Assembly: GCF_021730395.1 (NCBI RefSeq)
Contig: NC_069373.1
Coordinates: 49,256,501-49,320,500, forward strand
Source: Mercenaria mercenaria
Taxonomy: Eukaryota > Mollusca > Bivalvia > Venerida > Veneridae
DNA: 64,000 bases
Direction: 5' to 3'
Part shown: positions 1 to 11,412 of the stretch, piece by piece
Layout: the number at the start of each line of letters is the position of its first letter
How positions within the stretch are numbered: the stretch's first letter is position 1
Made by a program: the position numbers and the translations under genes
Notes under the pieces: model-generated
What the model was told of the DNA's origin: nothing
The model's database searches: none
Seen by the model: the letters and a program-made list of their open reading frames with translations, nothing else

Positions 1-485
1 CCCAAAGGGCCTGAAAATCTAACAACAATGAATCCGGGTACGGAGAAACATTTATACAACCGTCACATTGCAGTGTAAGGGTAAACAGTTTTTTGAAATG
101 ATCCTTTTGAAGCATAGAACACAAGCAAGTAAAATGATAGCAAATTTGGTTTTATTGAGTCCTATAAAGGAGGTAATGTAATGTAAACTGCCCTCACGCC
201 CCTAGCACTGGCTTAAACGGTGTTTTATTTTAACAAAATTGAATCATTTTTAAAACTGTCTAAAATAATGACAAAATGTCTGAAACAAGAGGGCCAAAGA
301 CCCTAAAGCGCTCACCTGTGTACAAGGCTTCAAGTGTATTTTTCTTTTATGTTAGCCTATTTTATGTACAATGTACATGTCACACACATTTTCGAACCTA
401 AGGCAATAATTTGAACAATTATGGTAGACATTACAAATCTGATATCACACGCCAAATATCAAGGCTCTAGCTATTATTGGTTCAG

Positions 486-1260
486 AGAAGGAAAGTGACC
501 ACGCCCCCTGGCAGCCATGTTTTTGACGAATCGGAATAATTTGAACAATCTTGGTAGATGGTCGCACAAGAACTATTTGTGTAAAATTGTTTAAAAATCG
601 GGCTTGCAGTTTCAGACATGAGGGTTTTTAATGTTTCCACTATATACATATAGGGGAAAGTGACCACGCCCCCTGGCAGCCATGTTTTTGACAAATCAAA
701 ATAATTTGAACAGTTTTGGTAGAGGGTCACACAGGGACCATTTGTGTAAAATTGTTTTAGAATCGGGGAAGCAGTTTCATACAAGAAGATTTTTAAAGTT
801 TCTACTATATACATATAGGGAAAAGTGACCACGCCCTCTGGTGGCCATGTTTTTTCACAAATTAAAATAATATGAGCAATCTTCGTAGAGGGTCACACAA
901 GGACCGTTTGTATTAAATTATTCTAAAATCGGGCAACTAGTTTCACACAAGAAGATTTTTAAAGTTTCCACTAAATACATATAGGGAAAAGTGACTACGC
1001 CCTCTGGCGGCCATTTTTTTATTTTATTTTATTTATTTATTTTTTTTTTTTATTTATTTATTTTTTTATTTTTTTTTTTTTTTTTGATGAATCAAAATAA
1101 TTTCAGCAATGCTGGTACAGGGTCACACAGGGACCATTTGTGTAAAATTATTCTAAAATCGGGGAAGCAGTTTCATACAAGAAGATTTTTAAAGTTTCCT
1201 CTATATGCATATAGGGAAAAGTGTCCACGCCCTTTAGCGGCCATGTTTTTTTGACTAATC
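486..1260. repeat. Tandem array of about 167-bp units inside family 1 copy 1
   Basis: Five imperfect units start with a GTGACCACGCCC-like block near 491, 658, 826, 990 and 1219. The first spacings are 167, 168 and 164 bp. The fourth interval is longer because a poly-T tract has expanded within it. Open frames crossing this array on both strands are by-products of the repeat. Confidence 0.8.
1015..1087. repeat. T-rich low-complexity tract
   Basis: An almost pure run of T with single A interruptions (TTTA/TTTTA steps) sits inside the fourth tandem unit. It encodes only Phe/Leu/Tyr low complexity and is not a gene. Confidence 0.9.
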
Positions 1261-1617
1261 GGTATAATTTGAAAAATCTTGGTAGAGGGTGACATAAGGA
1301 CCATTATTGGGAAATTATTTCAAAATCGGACCATCGGTTTAGGAGGAGATGTTGTTTGAAATTTTTTTTCTTTCTATTTTTAGCTCTGGCAGCCCCTATG
1401 AGCAACCAATCTGAAGCGTTTGAACAACTTCGGTAGAGGACCACCCAAGGAACATCATGGCCAAGTTTCATCAAAATCCATTCTTTTGTTTAGGAGATGT
1501 CGTCCAAACACAAATGTTAACGACGGACGGACGACTTGACGCACGCACGCACGCATGACGGACACAACGTGATCACAGTAGCTCACAATGAGCGCTTTGT
1601 GCTCAGGTGAGCTAAAA

Positions 1618-2499
1618 CCAATATGTTATGTCCACTATTCAAGGCAGAAGTATTGCAAAAAATCACATTTTGCACGTCTTGATTAAGATGTGACTTACGA
1701 TATGTTCACTTTAATATAACCTGCTATAGCGTATTTGCTCTCTTGTTGTTAGCTGTTGTGAATAAGGTGTTGCTTTATAAATTATTATTTAAAACTTGGA
1801 AAGCAAGTGACCAAACTTTATTTTTATGAATGACATTTGATAACACTGATTCTGGAGCAATTTTTATCATTTCAATCTACAAAAACAACGATTCTAACAC
1901 GAATAGCAAATAACCTATATGTACATACATAGGAGAAAATCAATCAACGGTTATTTTGCGATAACCCATGCGCGTGCAAATTATTGACGTCATTTCTATG
2001 TATAGAAAGATTCAGGCGCTTAGCACGAAGTGTAGTTTATATCGTAATAAGTAGTTACCTTTTTTCTCTAACACTGTTGATACTAGTATGTCGTGTTAGA
2101 ATCGAAATAACAAGTTTTCAAGTGTGATTTGTCGAAGAATAACCAGAACTTTTCGTTGTTATGCGAAACAATATATCCTTTCCGCATCCTTAACGTACTA
2201 AAACGTATTAGCGTCTGATGGCCCTTTCACGCTTCCGTAGAAACAACATTTATTATACGAAATTTATTTTGAAAATATTTCTGTAATGTCTAGGTCTGCA
2301 GCTCTCAAATACGGTAATATCTTACATCTGAGGCATATACTGACACTCTCAGACAACATCAAAAATGACATTTTGAGCGATTTGATGAAGTTCAAAAATT
2401 ATCAATGTAACGGACCCCTGTGAGATTTGTGTTTATCCCGAGTTCAAATATCTTTTCGTAGATGAAAAGCTGACATGCCGTACTAAAGCCCAGGTCATT
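1618..2499. other. AT-rich stretch, nothing recognised
   Basis: No splice-bounded open frame, inverted repeat or copy of the other repeat families was seen here. Confidence 0.5.
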
Positions 2500-2652
2500 T
2501 CAATTCGTACGAAAAGTGCTGAAAATTGACTCCTCAATAGCAAAAAAAAAAAAGAAGTCCACACGCATACATTTTAGGCGGGGTGACCCCTGACTATCTA
2601 CTTTCATTTTCTTTACTTCCGGAAATAGCTGAAGGTCGAGTGACGTCATTTT
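2500..2652 (-). CDS. Possible terminal coding exon, function unknown
   Basis: On the minus strand a plausible acceptor (a pyrimidine-rich stretch, then ACACAG) is followed by 50 codons and a TGA. The exon starts in phase 0, which fits the phase-0 donor of the better supported exon at 3889-4088 some 1.2 kb upstream. It could therefore be the last exon of the same gene. The first half is a normal mix with SLDLQLFPEVKKMKV. The second half contains five consecutive Phe codons from a T tract, which weakens the case. No domain is recognised. Confidence 0.25.
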   Translation of the reverse strand, partial: KMTSLDLQLFPEVKKMKVDSQGSPRLKCMRVDFFFFFAIEESIFSTFRTN

Positions 2653-3608
2653 CTGTGTTGTCAAAAACATACATATGCCTGGCGAGATTGCATAAATATG
2701 TGCTGGCCGTCCTAAGGATATCACTCTGACCTACGATAAACCACACTTTTGGAACTTATTATTTCTTAAATAACCATAGAAAGGATAAATAAATGATGTT
2801 TAAATATGGTTGATTTAAAGCTGGTTTAATCAGTTAAAGGGGAAATAGGCGCTACATCCATTTCTCTTATGCCATTTGACTATTTTACTTCATCTTTTTC
2901 GAAAAATAATACAAGTATATCAAGGCATATATGAAAGGGATTTCTTATTTGTTTTCATGTTTGCATGTATTTGCCCATAAAACAGTGAATTTATGTCTCT
3001 GTTGTACAAAAGAAAGGTCAGAGTAATGCATTTATACATTTTTTTTGGTGTATCATTGACGTGTCGCATATACGAATCACAAAGCATACGAAAACAAATG
3101 TTTAAGTTTAAACCGAAGAAGTTTTAAGCCAAAATCAATCAAAGTGTCACTTCGTACACGTCAACAAGGTATTTTTCAAAAATGACACATTTCTACAAGG
3201 GTTAAGTTTTGGTTTGGTGGCAATAGTCTGCAACGCTACGAATAGCAACTTAGTAGACATAAAACTTCATTTAAAAGAAGCCAGCCCAGATGTAGTCAGA
3301 TAAGTCATTAAAACGGGTGAAGTACGTAAATTCAAAGACATTATGTTTTAATACTGCATTTATATATTAACTCTTATCATGGTGGACACGACTGAGTATG
3401 CCTTTGCGACCAGTGTAGGTCATGTCAGTATCTTTTTGGTACGCACCCATTGGTTCATAAAGAATGCGGTTAAAACTTTACTACCAAGAGCAGGCTTTTC
3501 TGAATCCTTTGACGAGATATTTTCAACACTGCATCTAGTCATACTTTATAACTCAAATGTTTATTACAAGAGGTCAAAGCTATTTGAAGATATTAAGACA
3601 GAACTGTA
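2653..3608. other. Non-coding, nothing recognised
   Basis: AT-rich sequence between two candidate exons of a minus-strand gene. The plus-strand open frame that begins at 3379 runs into an inverted-repeat element and has no splice or codon support. Confidence 0.4.
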
Positions 3609-3837
3609 TGAGCCGCGCCATGAGAAAACCAACATAGTGGGTTTGCGACCAGCATGGATCCAGACCAGCCTGCGCATCAGCGCAATCTGGTCAGGATCCA
3701 TGCTGTTCGCTAACAGTTTCTCTAATTGCAATAGGCTTTGAAAGCGAACAGCATGGATCCTGACCAGACTGCGCAGGCTGGTCTGGATCCATGCTGGTCG
3801 CAAACCCACTATGTTGGTTTTCTCATGGCATGGCTCA
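3609..3837. mobile_element. Inverted-repeat MITE, family A, copy 1
   Basis: A 229-bp fold-back element with ends TGAGCCG...GGCTCA. Roughly 100-bp arms pair across a short centre; each arm carries CCAACATAGTGG, GCGACCAGCATGGATCC and AGACCAGCCTGCGCA. Two further copies lie in introns of the THNSL1 gene (34094-34273 and 42621-42857). There is no coding capacity and the superfamily is not determined, because a clean shared target duplication is not visible. Confidence 0.9.
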
Positions 3838-3888
3838 ATAAATATGATTTCTATCTACTACAGACTTAAACAACTACGAGATACTCAC

Positions 3889-4088
3889 ATTTCTATCTTC
3901 CTTGCAATTTTCATTGCTAGGACGCGGTGAAACAGATGCATCATCAACGTCTACAGGTCTTTCCTGGTACTCCTCTTTTCCGATATGGAGATCATGTTTA
4001 AAACCAAATGGTGGCGAGATGTCGGCAAACTGCACATCACTCTTTGGCCAAAGATTCCTTTTGACTTCAGCTTTTTTATTCATTTTTA
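3889..4088 (-). CDS. Internal coding exon, function unknown
   Basis: A 200-bp open block on the minus strand is bounded by an acceptor (CTGTAG) and a strong donor (GTGAGTAT). It starts with two bases completing a codon and ends in phase 0, giving 66 codons. The peptide is hydrophilic, with Lys/Glu/Asp and Pro, and has elements such as RNLWPKSDVQFADISPPFG and HIGKEEYQERPVDVDD. This looks like a receptor cytoplasmic tail or a disordered linker, but I recognise no family. Neighbouring exons upstream were not found. A possible terminal exon is at 2500-2652. Confidence 0.55.
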
Positions 4089-4488
4089 CTACAGACAGTA
4101 ACCAGTTATCCAATATCTCTTAATATAAAAAAAATCTACGAGCAAAATTCTTCAGTAAAATTTTATAAGAATATCCTTTTAGCCTAAGAGAACCAAGCAA
4201 AATAAAAGCAAGTTTTAAGATAGGTCTTAGGTAAAATGGATCAATTTACTGTTCAAGATTAAAATATAATAAAGCACTCCATGTACTTTTTCATAATGAT
4301 CTTGATCAATATTTAGATAGCTCAGAGTTGAAGCATTTGACAATTATTACGTTTATCAATTCACTTCACCTTGAAATGGTTCTTTATCTAACAAAAGAAA
4401 AGTAGCAAAATACACGTCTATTTAAATTATGAATCTCTCAGCGTATCATACGAAATAAACTGAATTTTTGTATTTCCAAATTTCTAAA

Positions 4489-4670
4489 ATGGAAAAGGCG
4501 GAAACTCCACAGGTCGCTCAACAAGGCAAAAATAAATAGTTAGCAGCCTCGGTTTGTTTGAGCCTGTTCATGAACGGTAGCTACCGTCCTCGAGCCTGAG
4601 GTTGGGCAGAACTCAACGTTTATGCTTGTTACAAGTACCAAACCCATTTAAGGGACATCCGAAGATGTGA
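4489..4670. repeat. Dispersed repeat C, copy 1
   Basis: About 180 bp share an ordered set of blocks with 9113-9300: GGTCGC, CAGTCTCGGTTTG-like, GAGCCTGTTCATG, ACGGTAG, GCAGAACTCAAC and GACATCCG.AGATGT. The second copy is inserted inside another repeat, which shows it is mobile or duplicated. The family is unknown. Confidence 0.6.
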
Positions 4671-5584
4671 TTAAATTTTATAGTGTGTGTGATTGTTTTA
4701 AATGCATTGCTCCTCTGCTCTGGCCAACAGCTATATAATTATGTTTAAAATAAATAATACTTAAAATGATTAATAATAAATAGATGAGAATATAAAATCG
4801 CGGTACGAAAACAACAACTGCGTCAGCTTTTTATTGGTGAATAGGAAAACATTCTCCCTGGGTACAAGAGGAATAACTTGGAATAATGTGCTCCTGATCG
4901 CTGGGGTTTCGAAACCCCATTTTGATCGAAGAAGCAATACGGCTGAATAATGTAAGGTCGTGGAACTACCCTAGACCATACGCGTGTCTAAAACAAATCT
5001 GGGGTTCTCCACACAAATTTCAAGAATGTAACCATATCCCTTAGACAGTATCAACCTGACATAGAACTACAGCATGTGAATATAGTACATATAGCTCGTA
5101 AATAGATCTATGACCTACGAGCTAAGCGCTAATTTCACACAGTGTCACTTCAACCACTTCTTTATCTACAACACAATTTAATATAAACATACTTATTATG
5201 TTAAAAATCAACTGATCGATAAAATATCATATTTCGTCCCTGCCCTTTTAGATAGGTCATCTAACGCAACATTTTGATTTTTGTAGATAACACAGATAAA
5301 TTGCAATAACATGAAATTACTTCTTTATTTATTTTACGACCTCACCTTACTTTCATGTAAAAAGAACAAAAGTTGAACTTACTGACTGGGCAGATATAGT
5401 TCACTTATGTTGAATAATTAAAGGGCGATATCTAAATGAACAAGAACGCCAGAATGTCACAATATACGCCCGTCACAGCAAATTTCTTTACTCTAGCATC
5501 TGTATTTGCAAATGGAATTTTAATTGTGTGATTGTTTAGTAATCATTGTAAGTCATTTGTTTTTCTAAGTCCACAAAAAAACTC
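4671..5584. other. Non-coding, nothing recognised
   Basis: AT-rich sequence without splice-bounded open frames or clear repeats. Confidence 0.4.
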
Positions 5585-6760
5585 CTTACCAGGTAGAGAT
5601 ACCTTAAAATACACCTAAATTTGAAAGTAACATCTATGTTGTACCACAGAAAAGTGGTCTTGTTTTTTCCCTACGGTCAATTATAAAAAAGTTACAATAT
5701 AACTTATTTATAGTAACAATTAAGGGAAGATAATCTTAAAAAAAAAAAATCCATAAAAAAAATTGTAAGTCCACACAAAAATCTTTACCAGGTAGAGATT
5801 GGTCAAGTCGTTTTCAGATCTTCGTTTAGAAGATCAAGTACTTTAGTCAGATTGGTCTAGTCATATAATGGCTATAACTAGTACCCATCTTCTCTTAAAA
5901 GTGAGACTTCCTATGAAGTTTTGATTGTTGAGACTAGAAATAATACTACAGTATACTAGAAGGGCAATAACTCAGTGAAAAACTTTCCGGCCAGAACATA
6001 GAAAGTTTAGAAACAATATGCCCATCTCCTCTTGACAGCGAAGCTTCTCTATGCAGTTTCGATGAATTCAGGCAAATGGTTGCTGAAGAATACACTATAG
6101 ACAACAAAAAAGGTACTATAGTATACTAATAACCAAAGGGCAATGACTTAGTGAAAAAAACATCATCCGTACGAAACACGAAGATAATATCGAGGGCTCA
6201 GAGCGTAACTAGATTACCTGCTTCTATTTCTATATATACTTAGACTAGTTTTGCTCTGAGACCTGATATGCGCATTTCCTCTCAGTAGTAAAGCCTCCTA
6301 TGCAATTTGACTACATGACAGCCGTTTTGAAAAACAATCGGGCCAAAACTGGAAGACAATATGCGCATTTACTCCTTACAGTAAATCTTCCTAGGAAGTT
6401 TCGCTAAATTCCGACCAGTGGTTTCTGAGAAATACTGTGTATTATAGTATACTAATAACTCGGACCGAAACACGAAAACAATATGCACATCCTCTCTTGA
6501 TATTAAAACTTTCTATGATGTATGGTTAATTTCAACCAGCGCTTGCAGAGAAAACTTGTACCATAGTAAACTATTGTTGAATAATCAATGGGCAAAAACA
6601 CATTGGAAAATCATTTGACAAAAATATGATGTCAATATACACATCTCCTCTTGATGAATCTTCCTATGAAGTATGTCTAAATTCCAGTCAGTGATTGCTG
6701 AGAAATACCCCGGACAAGATTTGCGGGACGGACGGACGGACGTAGCGTTAAGATTTAATT
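5585..6760. repeat. Composite tandem-repeat element
   Basis: The left part (ACCAGGTAGAGATACC, TGTTGTACCACAGAAAAGTGG, then a TTTATAGTAAC block) is shared with 9750-9900 inside family 1 copy 2. The right part repeats a CATCTCCTCTTGA...TTCCTATGAAGTTT motif roughly every 130-170 bp. It ends with a GGACGG triplet run (6728-6742). The shared GGACGG tail and the shared block make this a relative or decayed copy of the same element class. Confidence 0.55.
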
Positions 6761-7310
6761 TGGTGTTAACTATTTGGTATTTAGTACTACGCCTACAGTG
6801 GATTTTATTTGCCGCAACACTGCGACCATTGAATAGTTATTAATAACTTTATACTTTAAAGTACAATTATAAAACATGCATTATATCTGATTCTAACATG
6901 ACTCGGTTTGATTTCCAGTTAAACAAATAAGGAAATCAAACTCTGCATATTTAAGAAATAATTTATAGTAAAAGAGTGCTTTAACACTATTTATGCACGA
7001 TGGGCGGTTATACGTCGGGCGTAATAATTTCACGAGGGCGCATAATTCACTTCCAGGTCTATTTTGATCTGTCTGGCGTGATAATCATACGATGATCTTT
7101 CTCTAAAATATGTCCTTATATCATAAGAAAGTCAATAAAGATATTGGCAAATGGCGATGTTGTCTCATCTTTTTCGATACAGGTACACTTTTATACCATC
7201 AGATTGGACAGGTGCACATCAAATACAGTGATCTTAAAACCTTCCGCATATTTTTAGCCTGTTTGGATGTTTCTTATGTTTGTTGTTTTTTTTTCAATAA
7301 GGAAAAGACT

Positions 7311-7447
7311 CAACCCTTACCTTGCTAACCAAAATGTTATTGACTTAATGGCGAACAGTGCAGATCATGATCGCACGAATGTGCAGGCTGATCATAATCT
7401 GCACTGGTGGCAAAGGCATCAATCGAGTTCAGCATGATAAAGGTTAA
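7311..7447. mobile_element. Inverted-repeat MITE, family B, copy 1 (shortened)
   Basis: The ends resemble AACCCTTACCTTGCT on the left and AAAGGTTAA on the right. The core has GCGAACAGTGCAGA, TCATGATC and GCAGGCTGATCAT, which is shared with 12689, 32225, 37151 and 50930. This copy lacks the left half seen in the approximately 220-bp copies. Confidence 0.75.
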
Positions 7448-7754
7448 CTGCTGCATTTCCAAATGTTTGTGAATTTATTCAGAACAAAACATTTAATAAT
7501 TATGTCAGTATATTGAGTTATTTCATTTAATAGCCAGATATATATTCTGCGTTACTAAGTCCGCTTCTCCCATCAGAATCGTCTTTTTTTCAAAATACAT
7601 TAATACTTTTAAGAAATAGTTAGACTTTAACATATTACTTCCGTTTGAGGTACAAAGCATTTTTCAGTTCATCGTGGTAATGGTGTCTAAATAGAAGTAA
7701 GTTTTTTTCTCAAAATTACTTCGCAAATATAATATAATCAGAGTGTCTCGTATT

Positions 7755-8048
7755 GCTTAAAACACGGCCGTGATGTAATCCTTTGCGTGTATCAGTGCTA
7801 TACACTGGGCACGTTAAAAAACCAGGCTGTCTATTCGCAACGAGCTAGGCTAAGTTAGCCGGACAAGCCTGTATCTGATTTCTAATCTCTCTGTGGGGGC
7901 TTTGTCTCACTCTGTCCCTCTGGTCAGATCGCTCTGTGTCTGTACTAGTAGAGGATGATTTCGCGCCCTGTGTGGCTGCAGTTGCTGTAAAGCGCCTTTG
8001 AACGTGTTTATCATGAAAAGGGCGCTATATAAATCTGGTATAATAAAT
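7755..8048 (+). repeat. SINE- or LINE-tail-like repeat
   Basis: The last 60 bases have GTAAAGCGCCTTTGAAC followed by AAAGGGCGCTATATAAAT and a short TAATAAATA tail. This 3' arrangement is common to many invertebrate retroposons. The upstream 200 bp has no open frame. The call rests on this recognised tail only. Confidence 0.55.
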
Positions 8049-8109
8049 AGTTTTGTCCATTATATAGGTTATTGTACCGACACCGTTCTATACACACGAT
8101 TATTTTACT

Positions 8110-8200
8110 ATACCTGTCCATTATTAACCTGTAACTGTCCATTCTTAAAATAATGGATACTTTAAGAATGGACAGGTACAGGTTAATGATGGACAGGTAT
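8110..8200. repeat. Long near-perfect hairpin
   Basis: The two 40-nt arms (8110-8149 and 8161-8200) are reverse complements with two mismatches across an 11-nt loop. Each arm contains two TGTCCATT words and CAGGTTAAT. The flanking TATT/AATA extends the pairing slightly. It may be a miniature fold-back transposon. Its transcript would form a small-RNA-precursor-like stem, but nothing shows that it is expressed. Confidence 0.85.
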
Positions 8201-8551
8201 AATAACAACCTTGTACATTGAGAGGTGTGAGTACATTTAATAATAACCTATGAAATTCGAAAGTTTCGAAATTTAAACTGCAACGTTTTACAGAACTTGT
8301 AGCTGCAATAAAAAAAAACCGAAGAGAAACTTATGACATTAATCCAAATCGCCCCACAAATTATTAGTCAAATGAAAATCAAACAATGTGCCAAAAGTAA
8401 TTACAGAATGTTAGTTTAATTCTTCAACCGTTAGAAAGTAGTAACGTCCTCTTTGTGTACTCCTAAATCGCAACAGAAAAGTATCGCAGATATACACCTG
8501 GTATGGCATTTTCAGTCAAAAATAGATGAAAATAGGCAACGTAATGTAAAA

Positions 8552-9455
8552 ACAAGAGCTGTCGGAGGACAGCAACGCTCGACTATTCGACAGCCTTGTT
8601 AATTGAATGAATATTAAAGTCGAAAAGGGGGCATAATTTTGTGAAATTGCAAAAAGGGTTATTGAACCTGTACAATGCATATCAGCTCATGACAATGGAC
8701 AAATGTGCAAGTTTCAATCCATTCCCATTAGTGGGTACTGAGATACCAGCTTGCATACAAAAATTTAACCAACAACTGTTTAGTCGAAAAAATGGTATAC
8801 TTTTGTAAAATGCAAAGTACAGTTATGAAAACTAAGCACTGCATGTCAGATCATCACAATGAACAAGTGTGTGACGTTTCAATCTATTTCCATAAGTAGG
8901 TACTGAAAAACCAGCTTACATATAAAACCTTAATAAAAAATTATACAAAATAGAGTTATGGAGCCTGTGTAGTGTAAGTCAATTCATCACAGTGAGTAAG
9001 TGCGTGAAGTTTCAATCCATTCCCGCAAGTGGTTACTGAGATACCAGCTTACGAACAAAAACTTAACCAAATCGGTAGCCGACGCGGACATCGACGCATG
9101 GATGAAATAAAAAAAGTGGAAAACCACTGGTCGCCTAACACGACATAAACGAAAATGTGGCAGTCTCGGTTTGATAGAGCCTGTTCATGGACGGTAGTGG
9201 AAGTGCAAGCTACCGTCCACGCCCTCTAGCCCCGGGTTGAGCAGAACTCAACATTTACACATTAGAGACATCCGCAGATGTATTCATACGACGGTGCACA
9301 TGGAACCTTCAATGATGCACAGAATGCAAATCCATGAAAAGCAGCGTATGGTCCCCAGATAAAATAATGGCTGTGCCCTAAACGAGAAAACTGGGCAGTA
9401 TTAAACAAACTGGAGTCCAATAGATCCATCTATTCTTTGAATAGTCGAGCTAAAA
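8552..9455 (+). repeat. Clam tandem-repeat element, family 2, with nested insertion
   Basis: It begins ACAAGAGCTGTCGGAGGACAGC (a hairpin) and GCTCGACTATTCGA, and ends TTTGAATAGTCGAGCTAAAA. GCTCGACTATTC and GAATAGTCGAGC are subterminal inverted repeats. The body has three roughly 160-bp units with CAAGTTTCAATCCATTCCC and GGTACTGAGATACCAGCTT, then CCGACGCGGACATCGACGC. Repeat C is inserted near the 3' end. The layout is the same as family 1 with different terminal words. Confidence 0.75.
9113..9300. repeat. Dispersed repeat C, copy 2 (nested)
   Basis: Shares ordered blocks with 4489-4670 and lies inside the family 2 element, so it arrived after that element. No open frame. Confidence 0.6.
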
Positions 9456-9612
9456 CACATATTTTTCCTTTTCAAATGCTGCAGACCTATCTTTCTCATG
9501 CAGTGTTCGTGTAAAATTTGTTAAATTTGTGCCATAACTGACATTTGTTGCAGTCTTACCAAGAAATGTGCAATTTCACCTTTCTACTACAAAGACAAAA
9601 AACAAGAGAAAA

Positions 9613-11056
9613 ACAAGAGGGCCATAATGGCCCTATATCGCTCACCTGTTATCATTGCACTTGAGGACAAGAAGGTCCTCAGAAAAAATATCTAAGTCCA
9701 AAGGACAGGAACAACAAAGGGAAGAAATTTAACCAAAAAGAAAACAAAATTCTAGCAAGGTACAGATATGTCAAAATACACCTAAAAACTGGAGGTACCA
9801 TCCATGTTGTACCACAGAAAAGTGGTCTCGGTTTTTCCCTACGGCCAATAATAAAAAAGTTACTAAAAATAAGCTATTTATAGTAACGTAAAAGGGAAGT
9901 AATTAATAATTTTTTATTGTAAGTGAACAAAAGAAGGATCTGCCAAATAAATCTGTTGACATAAATGAAATTTCAGATCAGTATCTTCATTAGTTACGGA
10001 GATATACTAATTTTAATTTGAAATAAAGGGAGGTAATTTGACATAAAATCAGTCCATAGTTATCTACCCTGATTGGCTATGTCCAACTAATGACAATAAT
10101 GAAATTTCAAGTAAGTCCTATAAGTACTTACTGATATAAATCCATTTTGATTACAATCAGGGGAGGTAATCAGATATAAAATAACTCTGGAACCTACAAT
10201 TGGATCTGATTTGTCATGGAATCCAAGATTTATTGTTGTTGAAGATATTTTGTAAGTTTGTATCTAGTAAAACCATAAATGAAGTCTCTATATTGCTGCA
10301 AAAGCCAAAATAGCCAATTTTGGACCTTTAAAGGGCCATAACTCTGGAACCCATGATGGAATCTGGCCAGTTCAAGAAAGGAACCAAGATCTTGTGGTGA
10401 TATAAGTTGTGTGCAAGTTTGGTTAAAATCAAATCATAAATGAAGCTGCTGTTGTGCAGACAAGGTCAAAATAACTAATTTTGGCCCTTTCAGGGGCCAT
10501 AACTCTGGAACCCATTATGGGATCTGGCCGGTTCAAGAAAGGAACCGAGATCTTGTGGTGACACAAGTTTTGTGCAAGTTTGATTAAATTCAAATCATAA
10601 ATGAAGCTGCTATTGTGCAGACAAGGTCAAAATAGCTAATTTTGGCCCTTTCAGGGGCCATCACTCTGGAACCCATAATGGAATCTGGCCAGTTCAAGAA
10701 AGGAACCAAGATCTTATGGTGACACAAGTTTTTTGTAAGTTTGATTAAATTCAAATCATAAATGAAACTGCTATTGTGCAGACAAGGTCAAAATAGCTAA
10801 TTATGGCCCTTTCAGGGGCCATAACTCTGGAACCCATAATGGGATCTGGCCAGTTCAAGAAAGCAACCGAGATCTTATGGTGATACAAGTTGTGTGCAAG
10901 TTTGGTTAAAATAAAATCATAAATGAAACCACTATCGTGCAGACACGAAATTGTTGACGCACGGACGGACGCACGCACGGACGGACTGACGACGGACGAC
11001 GGACGAAGGGTGATCACAAAAGCTCACCTTGTCACTATGTGACAGGTGAGCTAAAA
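9613..11056 (+). repeat. Clam tandem-repeat element (family 1), copy 2
   Basis: The 5' end ACAAGAGGGCCATAATGGCC forms a hairpin and leads into CGCTCACCTG. The 3' end is a longer hairpin, CTCACCTTGTCAC paired with GTGACAGGTGAG, followed by CTAAAA. Inside are four units of about 160 bp (near 10339, 10499, 10659 and 10820) with TAACTCTGGAACCCAT and GGATCTGGCC. A CGGACGGACGCACGCACGG run and GTGATCAC come before the end. This is the clearest copy for defining the family. Confidence 0.85.
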
Positions 11057-11378
11057 AACGTCAAGTTCCCTAAAGTTTGACTGCACGTTTCGGTATTACC
11101 AGACTTTGGCCGTAATGATCTTAATTGAACTTGGATACAATTGTCTTGCAATAACGATGCTATTTATTTTCTCGTAAAAAAGAGATACGAGTCAAAACGA
11201 GTAAAGATCTCATGTGATACGGGTAATTTTCTTCTAATAAAATTGAAAGAATGTCTCGTAATTACGAGATAAGAACGATTGTTTTCTAATAACGATATAT
11301 AATACATATACATACATTTTAGAATGTCTTTCCACTGTGTTCCTTTGTTTGTTCGTTCTGTCCTAATGTGTTGGCTTT

Positions 11379-11412
11379 GTGTGTGTGTGTGTGTGTGTAT
11401 GTGTGTGTGTGG
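11379..11412. repeat. (GT)n microsatellite
   Basis: Seventeen dinucleotide steps with a single A interruption. Open frames here encode only Val/Cys or Thr/His runs. Confidence 0.95.

Larger units (their letters stand above)
285..1617 (+). repeat. Clam tandem-repeat element (family 1), copy 1
   Basis: This dispersed element begins ACAAGAGGGCC, continues into CGCTCACCTG, and ends with a run rich in GGACGG/CGCACG steps, GTGATCAC and GTGCTCAGGTGAGCTAAAA. The start motif CGCTCACCTG and the end motif CAGGTGAGC are subterminal inverted repeats. The body is a tandem array. Four other copies in this window share both ends (9613-11056, 14514-15494, and in reverse 56211-58684 and 63583-64000). No coding capacity is visible, so it is non-autonomous. 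The hairpin end followed directly by CTAA, and the internal tandem units, resemble Helitron/Helentron-derived elements; that class assignment is inference. Confidence 0.75.

Noticed and set aside
991-1254. Open frame with poly-Phe/Leu
   Set aside because: Produced by a T-rich tract inside a tandem repeat.
10751-11017. Ser/Arg/Val-rich open frame
   Set aside because: It reads the GGACGG/CACGCACG tail of a family 1 repeat and is not a gene.
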